Assembly (NCBI GenBank): GCA_004297805.1
Contig: SCTJ01000077.1
Span: 1-34,059 of the forward strand
Length of the DNA: 34,059 nucleotides
Direction: 5' to 3'
DNA from: Patescibacteria group bacterium
GTDB taxonomy: Bacteria; Patescibacteriota; Minisyncoccia; Moranbacterales; SCTJ01
The position numbers and the translations under genes were made by a program. The notes beneath the pieces were generated by a model. That model did not search any database, had not been told where the DNA came from, and saw only the letters and a list, made by a program, of their open reading frames with translations. Below are positions 1-6,915 of this stretch, in pieces (within the stretch, counting starts at the first letter, position 1; every line of letters begins with the position of its first letter).

Positions 1-1084
1 CATCGGTTGTGTTCAATAAGTATGAGATTGACCCAACCGAGGCCCAGCGCGAACCATACTCCCAAGAGAGTGTTCCGTCGGTGGTAGCTTTCAGGACATA
101 GCCATTCTCATCCGGATAGTCGATCGGCAAAGTATAGGTGATGTCACTGCCCTGATCACCGCCCTGGAAAATAGTGTAAAATATCGAGGTCGTTAAATCA
201 TTTTCGAGGATCCCAAAAGATCCATTGACCGATAGTTTCTGTCCCGGAGTGCCCGTCCCGATTCCAACATTGCCCAGGCTCGTGTCCACATATAACTGAT
301 CGGTATTCACCGCGAAGTCTCCAGTTGTGGAAAGATTAATGTTCAAATTGCTGCCGGCATTCGGCGTCAGCGTCAACGCACCACTAACGCTCCGGATATC
401 GCCCGAAGCATTGCCGCCATAAACGCTAAGATAATCGGCATTAGAATCGCCCACCAACATTGGCCCAGTCGCTGAAACAGTTCCATCTTCTTTGACAGAA
501 AATTTGTTGTTGCCACCCACCGACAGACCCAGCAAATATGAACCGCCAGCTGCGGAGGCTGGATTGATATAGACACTGGCATCTGGAATGGTTGTACCCG
601 TCGGTGCTCCAGTCAATCTGATGATTCCATCCCCATTAACGTTATTGGCGTTATAAGCCTGGGGTACGGCTCCGATCCTTTTGCGCGGATCAAAAGTTTC
701 CCAGGTGGTAGTACCGGAGTTATAGATTTCGACTTCCAAATAATAAGAGTCCGTGTCGAAATCCAAATCGAGCGTATTGCCAGTACCTGATCCCAGCAGT
801 ACCGAGAAGATTCCGCCCGTTACCGCAACGGGGTTACTATTGGCCGTGGTGTGAGTACCGGTCCAGAGCAAATTTCCGACAGTGAGTGCGTCATAAATAT
901 AGAAACGCATGTCATAGTTTCCATTTGGGATAGCGACATTAGCGGTATCGGTCAATTTGCCTTGATAGTTGATTTGCTTGTTAATCGCGGCACCAGTCAT
1001 CTGGGGCAACATCAAGAATAGACTGATCGTGATTATCAGGCTAAAAAATATTTTTGTGATGTTTTGTGTTTGTCTTTGGGACAT
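1..1084 (-). CDS. Secreted fibre/adhesin-like protein, N-terminal part (runs off the window)
   Basis: The reading frame is open from ATG at 1084 to the window edge, giving 361 codons without a stop. The first 33 residues form a signal peptide (basic start MSQRQTQNITK, hydrophobic stretch, then TGAA). The mature part begins INKQINYQGKLTD and is rich in Gly, Asn, Thr and Ser. Around residues 270-290 it has a GIGTGTPGQKLSVNG segment, the type of repeat seen in phage tail-fibre and large bacterial surface proteins. A GGGG stretch 4-7 bases before the ATG may act as a ribosome site. It lies 15 bases after the helix-turn-helix gene, probably in one transcript. The ligand and the C-terminal anchoring domain lie outside the window, so adhesin is inferred from style only. 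Confidence 0.75.
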   Translation of the reverse strand, partial: MSQRQTQNITKIFFSLIITISLFLMLPQMTGAAINKQINYQGKLTDTANVAIPNGNYDMRFYIYDALTVGNLLWTGTHTTANSNPVAVTGGIFSVLLGSGTGNTLDLDFDTDSYYLEVEIYNSGTTTWETFDPRKRIGAVPQAYNANNVNGDGIIRLTGAPTGTTIPDASVYINPASAAGGSYLLGLSVGGNNKFSVKEDGTVSATGPMLVGDSNADYLSVYGGNASGDIRSVSGALTLTPNAGSNLNINLSTTGDFAVNTDQLYVDTSLGNVGIGTGTPGQKLSVNGSFGILENDLTTSIFYTIFQGGDQGSDITYTLPIDYPDENGYVLKATTDGTLSWEYGSRWASVGSISYLLNTTD

Positions 1085-1099
1085 ATCCCCAACTTTTGA

Positions 1100-1519
1100 T
1101 TATTTTCCTTCCTCACTGCTAGCGTGAGACACGCCAAGTATCCTTTCTGAACTCACTTTCTCCACACTATTATTCAAACCGCTCACAACTTCTTGGTTAT
1201 TGCCTCCCGTTTTCCAGAAATTGGCCCAGATGTAATAGAAAACCAGAATGATAATGGCTGCATTAGCTGAGAATAGCGCTGCATAGAGAGCCTTGCGCGA
1301 ACCGTGCTTGATTGTCGTTTTCACATCAAAATGATCCCCGATAATCATATTGGGACGCATGAGCAACAAATAATCGTTTAACCAGGCCACGGTGGTATAC
1401 CATTTGCCGGCTATTTTCTCAGCTTTGATTTTTCCCTGACGGGCAAGCAAGCTTAGATACTCCTGGTCATAGGAGCAAAGTTTGCTTGCGTCGTTCATGG
1501 ATATATATCTTTTGCCCAT
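1100..1519 (-). CDS. Helix-turn-helix protein with C-terminal transmembrane segment
   Basis: The product is about 139 residues from ATG 1519; TTG at 1531 would add four residues and ATG 1498 would remove seven. Residues about 8-55 resemble an excisionase/MerR-type winged helix (MNDASKLCSYDQEYLSLL, then GKIKAEKIAGKWYTT), with a substrate-reading wing pattern. A hydrophobic helix (about residues 84-103, ANAAIIILVFYYIWANF) follows, and a polar tail ends in SSEEGK. This suggests a membrane-tethered DNA-binding protein. It is the first gene of a transcript that continues into the secreted protein at 1084. Dyad sequences between its promoter and its start could be its own operators. Function is not known; membrane-tethered control of a surface protein is inference. 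Confidence 0.6.
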   Translation of the reverse strand: MGKRYISMNDASKLCSYDQEYLSLLARQGKIKAEKIAGKWYTTVAWLNDYLLLMRPNMIIGDHFDVKTTIKHGSRKALYAALFSANAAIIILVFYYIWANFWKTGGNNQEVVSGLNNSVEKVSSERILGVSHASSEEGK

Positions 1520-1555
1520 TTCCCCTATCAAATGGTTAAAACCAACAAAAAAGGG

Positions 1556-1580
1556 CGATATCGGCCCAATATCGGCCGAA
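1556..1580. promoter_or_regulatory. Operator-like double dyad, copy 1
   Basis: Two overlapping imperfect palindromes (CGATATCGGCCC and CAATATCGGCCG) lie in the leader of the helix-turn-helix gene, about 37 bases before its start. A related copy is at 1785-1803. They look like repressor sites or a leader hairpin; the binding protein is unknown, and the adjacent helix-turn-helix protein is the obvious candidate. Confidence 0.4.
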
Positions 1581-1644
1581 CATCACCCAGAAGTCGTGCT
1601 AAAGTAGTCTCAAACTTGTGCTAAATCTGTTTCACTACACATCC

Positions 1645-1673
1645 ATTTTACCACGTTTTGAGGCACTTGTAAA
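1645..1673 (-). promoter_or_regulatory. Sigma-70-type promoter for the helix-turn-helix/secreted protein unit
   Basis: On the minus strand TTTACA (1673-1668) and TAAAAT (1650-1645) are separated by exactly 17 bases. Transcription should start near 1638, giving a leader of roughly 120 bases that contains the first dyad. Confidence 0.65.
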
Positions 1674-1690
1674 CCCCTTATGGCTAAATG

Positions 1691-1706
1691 TGGCTTATAA
1701 AAGCCA
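1691..1706. repeat. Perfect short hairpin upstream of the promoter
   Basis: TGGCTT-ATAA-AAGCCA forms a 6-bp perfect inverted repeat just upstream of the -35 element, where an activator or repressor site could lie. Confidence 0.3.
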
Positions 1707-1784
1707 ATTTCATGTACAAATCAGTTTAAGGTGTCCGTTCTAAAAAAACTAGCCCGATAAAAAACCGCTTTCTTTAGCACTTTA

Positions 1785-1803
1785 CCCGATATTGGCCCAT
1801 ATC
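1785..1803. promoter_or_regulatory. Operator-like dyad, copy 2
   Basis: CCGATATTGGCCCATATC matches, in inverted orientation and with changes, the 1556-1580 element. The distance of about 220 bases would allow looping. This is inferred from sequence similarity only. Confidence 0.3.
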
Positions 1804-1830
1804 AAAGAAAATGACGACCCCCGTGGGTCG
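1803..1830 (-). terminator. Terminator after the LytR_C gene
   Basis: On the minus strand a CGACCC/GGGTCG stem with a 4-base loop (1815-1830) is followed by TCATTTTCTTTGAT. The U tract is interrupted, so termination may be moderate. Confidence 0.5.
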
Positions 1831-1871
1831 CCTAACTTCCTGAATATTATGCCTTTTCTAAGCCATTAATA

Positions 1872-2558
1872 TCACTTTCCAACCATAATTACGATCTCAC
1901 TCGACTTTTCCTCGGTCGTAACGGCTGCTTTGACGGTGACTGTTGGGTATTTCGGACGCAAAACTGCCAACAAAGACTCGGCTTCCTTTTGTTTCTCGGA
2001 CAGATAATAGACCGTTAGACCCTGGTAACCACTCGCCTGGGCATTATCCGCCTTCGCCTTGGCATAGCCCCCCGCCACAACCAAATCCTTAACCTTGCCA
2101 GCTGCTCCGACCACCCCGCTACCATTCAAAACCAAGACTGAAAGGTTTTTTGGCTCAACCAAAGAATTTTTCGGCTGCTCAGACTCCGCTTTTGAGACAA
2201 CCGATTGTTCAACGACCTGGGGAGCTTCTTGAGAAGCATCTGATTCAGAATTGATCGAATCAATTGAAACCCTAACCGGTCCGTTTGCAGCCAAGCGCCA
2301 ATTTTGCCATCCGCGGTATCCCAAATAAACCACCATTGCTGCTAGCAATCCCAGCATAGTAAAGAAAAAGATCCGCTCAATGGTCAACATGACTAACTCC
2401 CGACGAGAACGACCATGCGTTTCCCCGGGGATAGGCTCCTCCACAACCTCATTGCCATCCAAAGGCGCAACTTGAAAACTATTGGCCTCCTCGGCACCTA
2501 TTTCTGATTCTTCGCTAGCCGCTGCTAAAGTGGTCTCTGGTGTCTCTAATTCAGGCAT
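1872..2558 (-). CDS. Membrane protein with extracellular LytR_C domain
   Basis: The 228-residue product has an acidic cytoplasmic N-terminus (about 1-52), a transmembrane helix (about residues 60-85, IFFFTMLGLLAAMVVYLGY), a polar linker, and from about residue 137 a LytR_C-type domain starting LSVLVLNGSGVVGAAGKVKDL and ending in a short beta strand (EIVIMVGK). In other bacteria this domain occurs at the C-terminus of LytR-CpsA-Psr wall-polymer ligases or alone behind a membrane anchor; here the catalytic LCP domain is absent. It lies 45 bases after the FemAB gene. A TATAAT at 2583-2578 could give it an extra promoter. A cell-envelope role is likely, but its exact job is unknown. Confidence 0.7.
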   Translation of the reverse strand: MPELETPETTLAAASEESEIGAEEANSFQVAPLDGNEVVEEPIPGETHGRSRRELVMLTIERIFFFTMLGLLAAMVVYLGYRGWQNWRLAANGPVRVSIDSINSESDASQEAPQVVEQSVVSKAESEQPKNSLVEPKNLSVLVLNGSGVVGAAGKVKDLVVAGGYAKAKADNAQASGYQGLTVYYLSEKQKEAESLLAVLRPKYPTVTVKAAVTTEEKSSEIVIMVGK

Positions 2559-2603
2559 AATATTTTTGTTCTTTATTATTATACACCCGAATTTTTAGGT
2601 GGG

Positions 2604-3710
2604 CTATTTTTTGAGTAGACTTTTGACCCGCTGGACGATCCGATAGAGTAGATAGCGCTTAGATTCGATAATGATGTCAAAACTGCCCGGAAAGACCACG
2701 GGCTTGGTATTAGCTGAAAATCCGGTTTTAAATTTTGTAATCCCCGCCCATCTGTCCAGGTTCATACTTGATTCACGTTTTACTTTCTCGGGATCATCAG
2801 GGATGGCAGCGACCCCTCCGAAATCATACCGTTCATATTCCGCGACTTTAGCATCCTGAATAGCTCGCCATTGCAATAAATACGGCGCCATCACATTGCG
2901 ATATTGATCATCTGAAGCGCCATGCAGATAGGTAGCCGTTTTTCCGTAAAATAACATCAAATTGGCTGCTACAACTTGGCCCTGATATTCGGCGACATAC
3001 AATTTTAGCATCCCTTTCGGTAGCATTTCCCACATCTTCCGATAATATTTCGCTGAGTGAGAAACAATCCCCTGTCTCTTGGACGTTATACCCACTAAAC
3101 GGATAAACTCATCTAAATAATCCATGGATGTTTTGTCACTTGGTTTTTGGTCTTGGTTAGCAATCGTTATGATAGAAATTCCGTGTCTTTGCGCCAGCCT
3201 CAAATTATAGCGGGTTTTGGGTTTCATCTCTGAGAGCAGTTGCTCCTCCGATTTAGCAATATCCACCACTAGAATCTCTTGGGGCTGCATATCATGGGGC
3301 GCCTTCACTATTTTGTGTTTTGCGCTTTTTTTTATTTGCCGCAGGGTTTCATTATTGGCTGGTTCAATCCGAATCCAGCCGATTTTTTCTTTTTTAGACA
3401 AATCTAGAAGTTCTGTTAGATAATTTTTTAATTTCGCATTGTCATTTTCAATTTTGACCCGCCTGCAACGATGTTGCGACTTCGGGCAGGGATTTTCATT
3501 TTGCGTTTCCACGATTGGTCCTCGCGGAACATAAAAATACTTTCCCACTAGGGGCAACTGGTGTTCTACAATGCTAGCGTGAAAATCGTGGTGCGCTAAA
3601 GAGAACGTTCTCCGCCCATAAGCCTCTTGAAATTTTCGCCACGCTTCCGATTGTAAAAACCCCCCGTCTGGAGAGTTACTCTGAACAAACTGTTCGGAAT
3701 TATTCAACAT
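2604..3710 (-). CDS. FemAB/FemX-family aminoacyltransferase (peptidoglycan bridge or similar)
   Basis: The 368-residue product resembles the FemAB family, which uses a double GNAT fold to move amino acids from aminoacyl-tRNA to lipid II or related acceptors. Visible features are an N-terminal GGFLQSEAWRKFQEA segment, YFYVPRGP near residues 59-65, IGWIRIEP near 110-117, the central SEMKPKTRYNLRLAQRHGI block, a GMLKLYVAEYQGQVVAANLMLFYGK strand pair (in parts), and a C-terminal WAGITKFKTGF. An insertion at residues 74-84 (Cys- and Arg-rich) is encoded by a palindromic element. No Shine-Dalgarno site is visible. It lies 33 bases after ruvA and before the LytR_C gene, in a cluster with the penicillin-binding protein, which supports a wall role. 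Confidence 0.75.
   Translation of the reverse strand: MLNNSEQFVQSNSPDGGFLQSEAWRKFQEAYGRRTFSLAHHDFHASIVEHQLPLVGKYFYVPRGPIVETQNENPCPKSQHRCRRVKIENDNAKLKNYLTELLDLSKKEKIGWIRIEPANNETLRQIKKSAKHKIVKAPHDMQPQEILVVDIAKSEEQLLSEMKPKTRYNLRLAQRHGISIITIANQDQKPSDKTSMDYLDEFIRLVGITSKRQGIVSHSAKYYRKMWEMLPKGMLKLYVAEYQGQVVAANLMLFYGKTATYLHGASDDQYRNVMAPYLLQWRAIQDAKVAEYERYDFGGVAAIPDDPEKVKRESSMNLDRWAGITKFKTGFSANTKPVVFPGSFDIIIESKRYLLYRIVQRVKSLLKK
3458..3491. repeat. Palindromic element inserted in frame in the FemAB gene
   Basis: CCTGC (3462-3466) pairs with GCAGG (3486-3490), and GCAAC-GAT-GTTGC (3465-3477) forms an inner hairpin. The element adds residues 74-84 (about PCPKSQHRCRR) between two conserved FemAB blocks. 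Its sequence resembles intergenic palindromes common in Patescibacteria; that comparison is from memory. Confidence 0.6.
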
Positions 3711-3743
3711 CCGTTCGTATTTAATTAGTATTTGCAGAGAATT

Positions 3744-4316
3744 CTATTTTTTCCCAAGACTCCTTAGGGCGGCTTTAACCCGCTCGCCCACATCAGTAAC
3801 GGATACCGGCACCTGTTTCAGTGCTTCACGGGCTTCCCCCACCGAATAACCCATGGCCGCCAAAGCCTCGATAGCATCGTTGTCTGCCAAGGCTTCACTG
3901 CGCTCGTGCGCCGGCAGGTCAGCCACCTTGTTTTGCAATTCCAAGATCACGCGCTCGGCTGTCTTTTTGCCTACCCCCGAGACGCGCGTCAAAACCGAAG
4001 GATCGTCATTGAGAATGGCCGTGCGAATTGTTTTTGGATCGGCAATAGCCAGGATTCCCATGCCCGCCTTGGGCCCGATGCCCGAAACTGAAATCAACAG
4101 TTCAAACATTTCCAATTCTTCCAGTGACAAAAAGCCATAGAGCGCTAGGGTATCCTCGCGCACATAGGTATGCGTGTAAATTTCCACGGATCCCAAGCCC
4201 GCCAGTTTGCCAAAAGCATATTGGGTCACGAAGACCTTATAGCCAACTCCACCCACGTTTACCACTGCATAGGAGTCACGCAAATATTCAACTGTTCCAG
4301 TAAGTTTGCCGATCAT
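3744..4316 (-). CDS. ruvA: Holliday junction DNA helicase subunit RuvA
   Basis: The 190-residue product is full length for RuvA, which binds four-way junctions as a tetramer and loads the RuvB motor. The N-terminal OB domain begins MIGKLTGTVEYL. Two helix-hairpin-helix motifs are visible: SGIGPKAGMGIL (about 79-90) and SGVGKKTAERVILEL (about 113-127). The C-terminal RuvB-binding domain (DAIEALAAMGYSVGEAREAL, about 147-166) is present. It starts 12 bases downstream of the penicillin-binding protein gene, so it is probably co-transcribed with it. ruvC and ruvB are in the same orientation but about 8 and 17 kb away, so the usual ruv cluster is split. Confidence 0.95.
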   Translation of the reverse strand: MIGKLTGTVEYLRDSYAVVNVGGVGYKVFVTQYAFGKLAGLGSVEIYTHTYVREDTLALYGFLSLEELEMFELLISVSGIGPKAGMGILAIADPKTIRTAILNDDPSVLTRVSGVGKKTAERVILELQNKVADLPAHERSEALADNDAIEALAAMGYSVGEAREALKQVPVSVTDVGERVKAALRSLGKK

Positions 4317-4328
4317 ATTTGCAGAACA

Positions 4329-6851
4329 CTAAAAAGATTCGCTGCCGCTGGCACTAGCCTTGTTGCCATTTTTATCTTCAACCTCCACCCTGACCGAGAT
4401 GGGCGCTGACCGCTCATCTTCGGGCACCGTATAAGAGGTCGAGCTAGTCGAAGCCACCTTCTTGCCATTCACAAATATCTCCACCGATTTAACCCCATAG
4501 GACGCGTTAACTTTGGCTGAAACAGAGATTTTGAAAGCTGCCGCATCAGCCACCGAAACGCTCAGCGACACACTTGGTAGGAATTTAGAGAAATCGTCTT
4601 TTTTGCATTCTTTCTCCGGTGGCGCACCCACCACAAAGTCTTTGCCCTTTTCTTTCTTATACCAATCTTTCACGCCCTTCTCCCAATTTTTGAACTGGGG
4701 ATCGCTCTCTGGTTTCTCCGGTGCTTCTCCCCGTGGATCGTCTTTTTTCACAAACCACAGAATAGTGTGCACATTGCCAAAATCTTTTTTGTCTCGTTCC
4801 TTTTCGGGACAATACTCGTTAGCCAAACAATACTCGTTATCCTCTTTAGGAATTTCACAAACTTTGACGTCTTTGGCGATATCCAATTTCCCTTCGAGTA
4901 CCGGCTTGTTCAGGTCCTTTTCCTCTTCATATTTTGGAAAGTGTTCCACTGCCGTATTGGCTAGTGCCTGATCCATATAGGCGCGCCAAATGGGTGCAGC
5001 CACGTTCACCCCATCTGCCCCCACTCGCATCGCCGAGTTGTTATTGTTGCCTGCCCACACACCCGTTACCAGAGAGGGAGTAAAGCCTACTGTCCAACCA
5101 TCGCGGAATTCATTGGTAGTTCCAGTCTTGGCCGCCATCGGACGATTGTCTGAACGCAGCGGACTATTGGCACCAAACACTGGCGCACGATAATCATTGG
5201 TTGAAAGAATGTGATCAACCATAGCGATATATTTTTCTTCCACCACTCTTTCACCAGCATCCGAGACATATTCCTCCAAAATCGTCCCCTTTGAATCTTC
5301 CACTTTCATGATCGCTACCTTCTTGTGTGCAATCCCTCCGGTGGCAAATGTTCCAAAAGCATTTACATGATCCAGGAGTTGGACTTCACCACCACCCAAC
5401 ACCAACGACAACCCATAGTCATCCGGCTTGTTCAGTCCATTCACAATCCCCATGCGCTTGGCAGTGGTGATTGAATCTTTGACCCCGGCCAAATAAAGCG
5501 TTTTAACCGCTGGAACATTAAGCGACTGTGCCAGCGCTTCTTTCATTTTGACTGGCCCGCGGAATTTTCCATCATAATCCTGCGGTTTGTAATCTTTTCC
5601 GGAATCAGTGGAGAAGTTGGTTTCCACATCATAGAGCAGTGTTTCCGGGGTATAGCCTTTTTGAAAGGCTGTCAGATAGACATAGGGCTTGAAAGACGAC
5701 CCCGGTTGCCGCGGACGAATAGTCACGTTCACCTGTCCATCAATTGATTTATCGAAATAGTCGCGCGACCCGACCATGGCCAGAATCTGTCCGGTCTTGG
5801 GATCCATGGACACTAGGGCGGCGTTGGAAGCATTCCAGTTCTTCTTGTTCTTCTCGCCCTGATCCTGAACGGCCTTCTCCGCAAACTGTTGCTTGTCCCA
5901 ATCGAGAGTAGTGTAGACCTTGAGACCTCCCTGCTCCACCGCCTGCTGGCCATATTTGGATTCCAAATATTCCTTAATATACATAACAAAATGAGGAGCA
6001 TCGATCTTCTCACGAAATGGTTGGATTTTACTAAGGACGTCGACTTGCTTGGCTTCCTCTGCCTGCTGCTCGGTGATGTATCCAGCCTTGGCCATCCGAT
6101 CGAGCGCCACTTCCTGACGAATTTTCAGTTCATCTGTGTGCGAACCAAAGGGTGACAGATAAGATGGAGCCTGTGGTAACGCGGCTAGCAAGGCTGCCTC
6201 ATCGAGCGTCAGCTCTTTGGCCGATTTTCCAAAAAAGGTCCTGGCCCCAGCTTCGACACCATAGGAGTTGGCGCCGTAGGGAATCTCGTTCAAGTACATT
6301 TCCAAGATTTCGTCCTTGGAAAATTTCAACTCGATTTCAATGGCCAAAATCAATTCCTTGATTTTACGCACCAAGCTCCGCTCTGAAGTGAGTAATGAAT
6401 TCTTTACGAACTGCTGAGTAATGGTCGACCCTCCCTGAGCCGCTTTTTGGTGCAAGACATCTTTAAGCGCTGCGCGAATGACCGAAGTCAGCTGCACGCC
6501 ATGATGCGAATAGAAATTCTGATCTTCCAGAGCGATAGTGGCGTAGCGCACCGTTTCGGCCATGTCAGCAAAAGGAACGATGGTCCTCTTTTCTTCGCCA
6601 TGCACTTCGTAGAGAATATGGTTTCCGGTGCGATCAAAAATCTTGGTCGATTCAATCACAAACCGCTGGTTGACCTTGCCGGGACTCGGCAGATCTTTGG
6701 CAAAATAGGCGAATACGCCCAACACAGCCAGCACGCCAGCAATCAAGCAGCCCAGAGCCACCTTTCCTAATATGCGAAGCCACCGTTTCCAGTCATTCTG
6801 GACAACATTTGGCTTGTTAGAGCGAACGAATGATTTGAATCGATTCAACAT
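4329..6851 (-). CDS. Class A penicillin-binding protein (PBP1A type) with C-terminal Ig-like domain
   Basis: The 840-residue bifunctional murein synthase has a transmembrane helix at about residues 28-51. The GT51 glycosyltransferase domain shows ALEDQNFYSHHGV (catalytic Glu109) and GGSTITQQF (140-148). The transpeptidase domain has the three penicillin-binding motifs: SSFK with nucleophile Ser385, SLN (443-445) and KTGT (575-578). A charged insert with four cysteines (665, 675, 681, 749) follows, then a C-terminal Ig/Big-like domain (about 760-840) with VKSVEIFVNGKKVAS. The promoter at 6866-6894 gives a leader of only about 8 bases. It heads a run with ruvA, FemAB and LytR_C. The Cys-rich tail could form disulfides outside the membrane. 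Confidence 0.92.
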   Translation of the reverse strand: MLNRFKSFVRSNKPNVVQNDWKRWLRILGKVALGCLIAGVLAVLGVFAYFAKDLPSPGKVNQRFVIESTKIFDRTGNHILYEVHGEEKRTIVPFADMAETVRYATIALEDQNFYSHHGVQLTSVIRAALKDVLHQKAAQGGSTITQQFVKNSLLTSERSLVRKIKELILAIEIELKFSKDEILEMYLNEIPYGANSYGVEAGARTFFGKSAKELTLDEAALLAALPQAPSYLSPFGSHTDELKIRQEVALDRMAKAGYITEQQAEEAKQVDVLSKIQPFREKIDAPHFVMYIKEYLESKYGQQAVEQGGLKVYTTLDWDKQQFAEKAVQDQGEKNKKNWNASNAALVSMDPKTGQILAMVGSRDYFDKSIDGQVNVTIRPRQPGSSFKPYVYLTAFQKGYTPETLLYDVETNFSTDSGKDYKPQDYDGKFRGPVKMKEALAQSLNVPAVKTLYLAGVKDSITTAKRMGIVNGLNKPDDYGLSLVLGGGEVQLLDHVNAFGTFATGGIAHKKVAIMKVEDSKGTILEEYVSDAGERVVEEKYIAMVDHILSTNDYRAPVFGANSPLRSDNRPMAAKTGTTNEFRDGWTVGFTPSLVTGVWAGNNNNSAMRVGADGVNVAAPIWRAYMDQALANTAVEHFPKYEEEKDLNKPVLEGKLDIAKDVKVCEIPKEDNEYCLANEYCPEKERDKKDFGNVHTILWFVKKDDPRGEAPEKPESDPQFKNWEKGVKDWYKKEKGKDFVVGAPPEKECKKDDFSKFLPSVSLSVSVADAAAFKISVSAKVNASYGVKSVEIFVNGKKVASTSSTSYTVPEDERSAPISVRVEVEDKNGNKASASGSESF

Positions 6852-6865
6852 AGAACGTATTGGCT

Positions 6866-6894
6866 ATTCTACTCTAGTTGCGACTCTTTTTCAA
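6866..6894 (-). promoter_or_regulatory. Promoter of the penicillin-binding protein operon
   Basis: TTGAAA (6894-6889) and TAGAAT (6871-6866) are 17 bases apart. The predicted start is near 6859, about 8 bases before the ATG, with no Shine-Dalgarno site. Confidence 0.65.
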
Positions 6895-6915
6895 GGCATC
6901 CAAAATGGCTGCTTT

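Larger units (their letters stand above)
1532..1871. other. 340-base intergenic region with promoter, dyads and terminator
   Basis: No gene is supported here. The region holds a minus-strand promoter (1645-1673), two copies of a GATAT(C/T)GGCC dyad motif (1556-1580 and 1785-1803), a hairpin (1691-1706) and the terminator of the LytR_C gene (1803-1830). The word GTGCTAAA also occurs twice, near 1596 and 1618, between the promoter and the first dyad. Confidence 0.6.
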
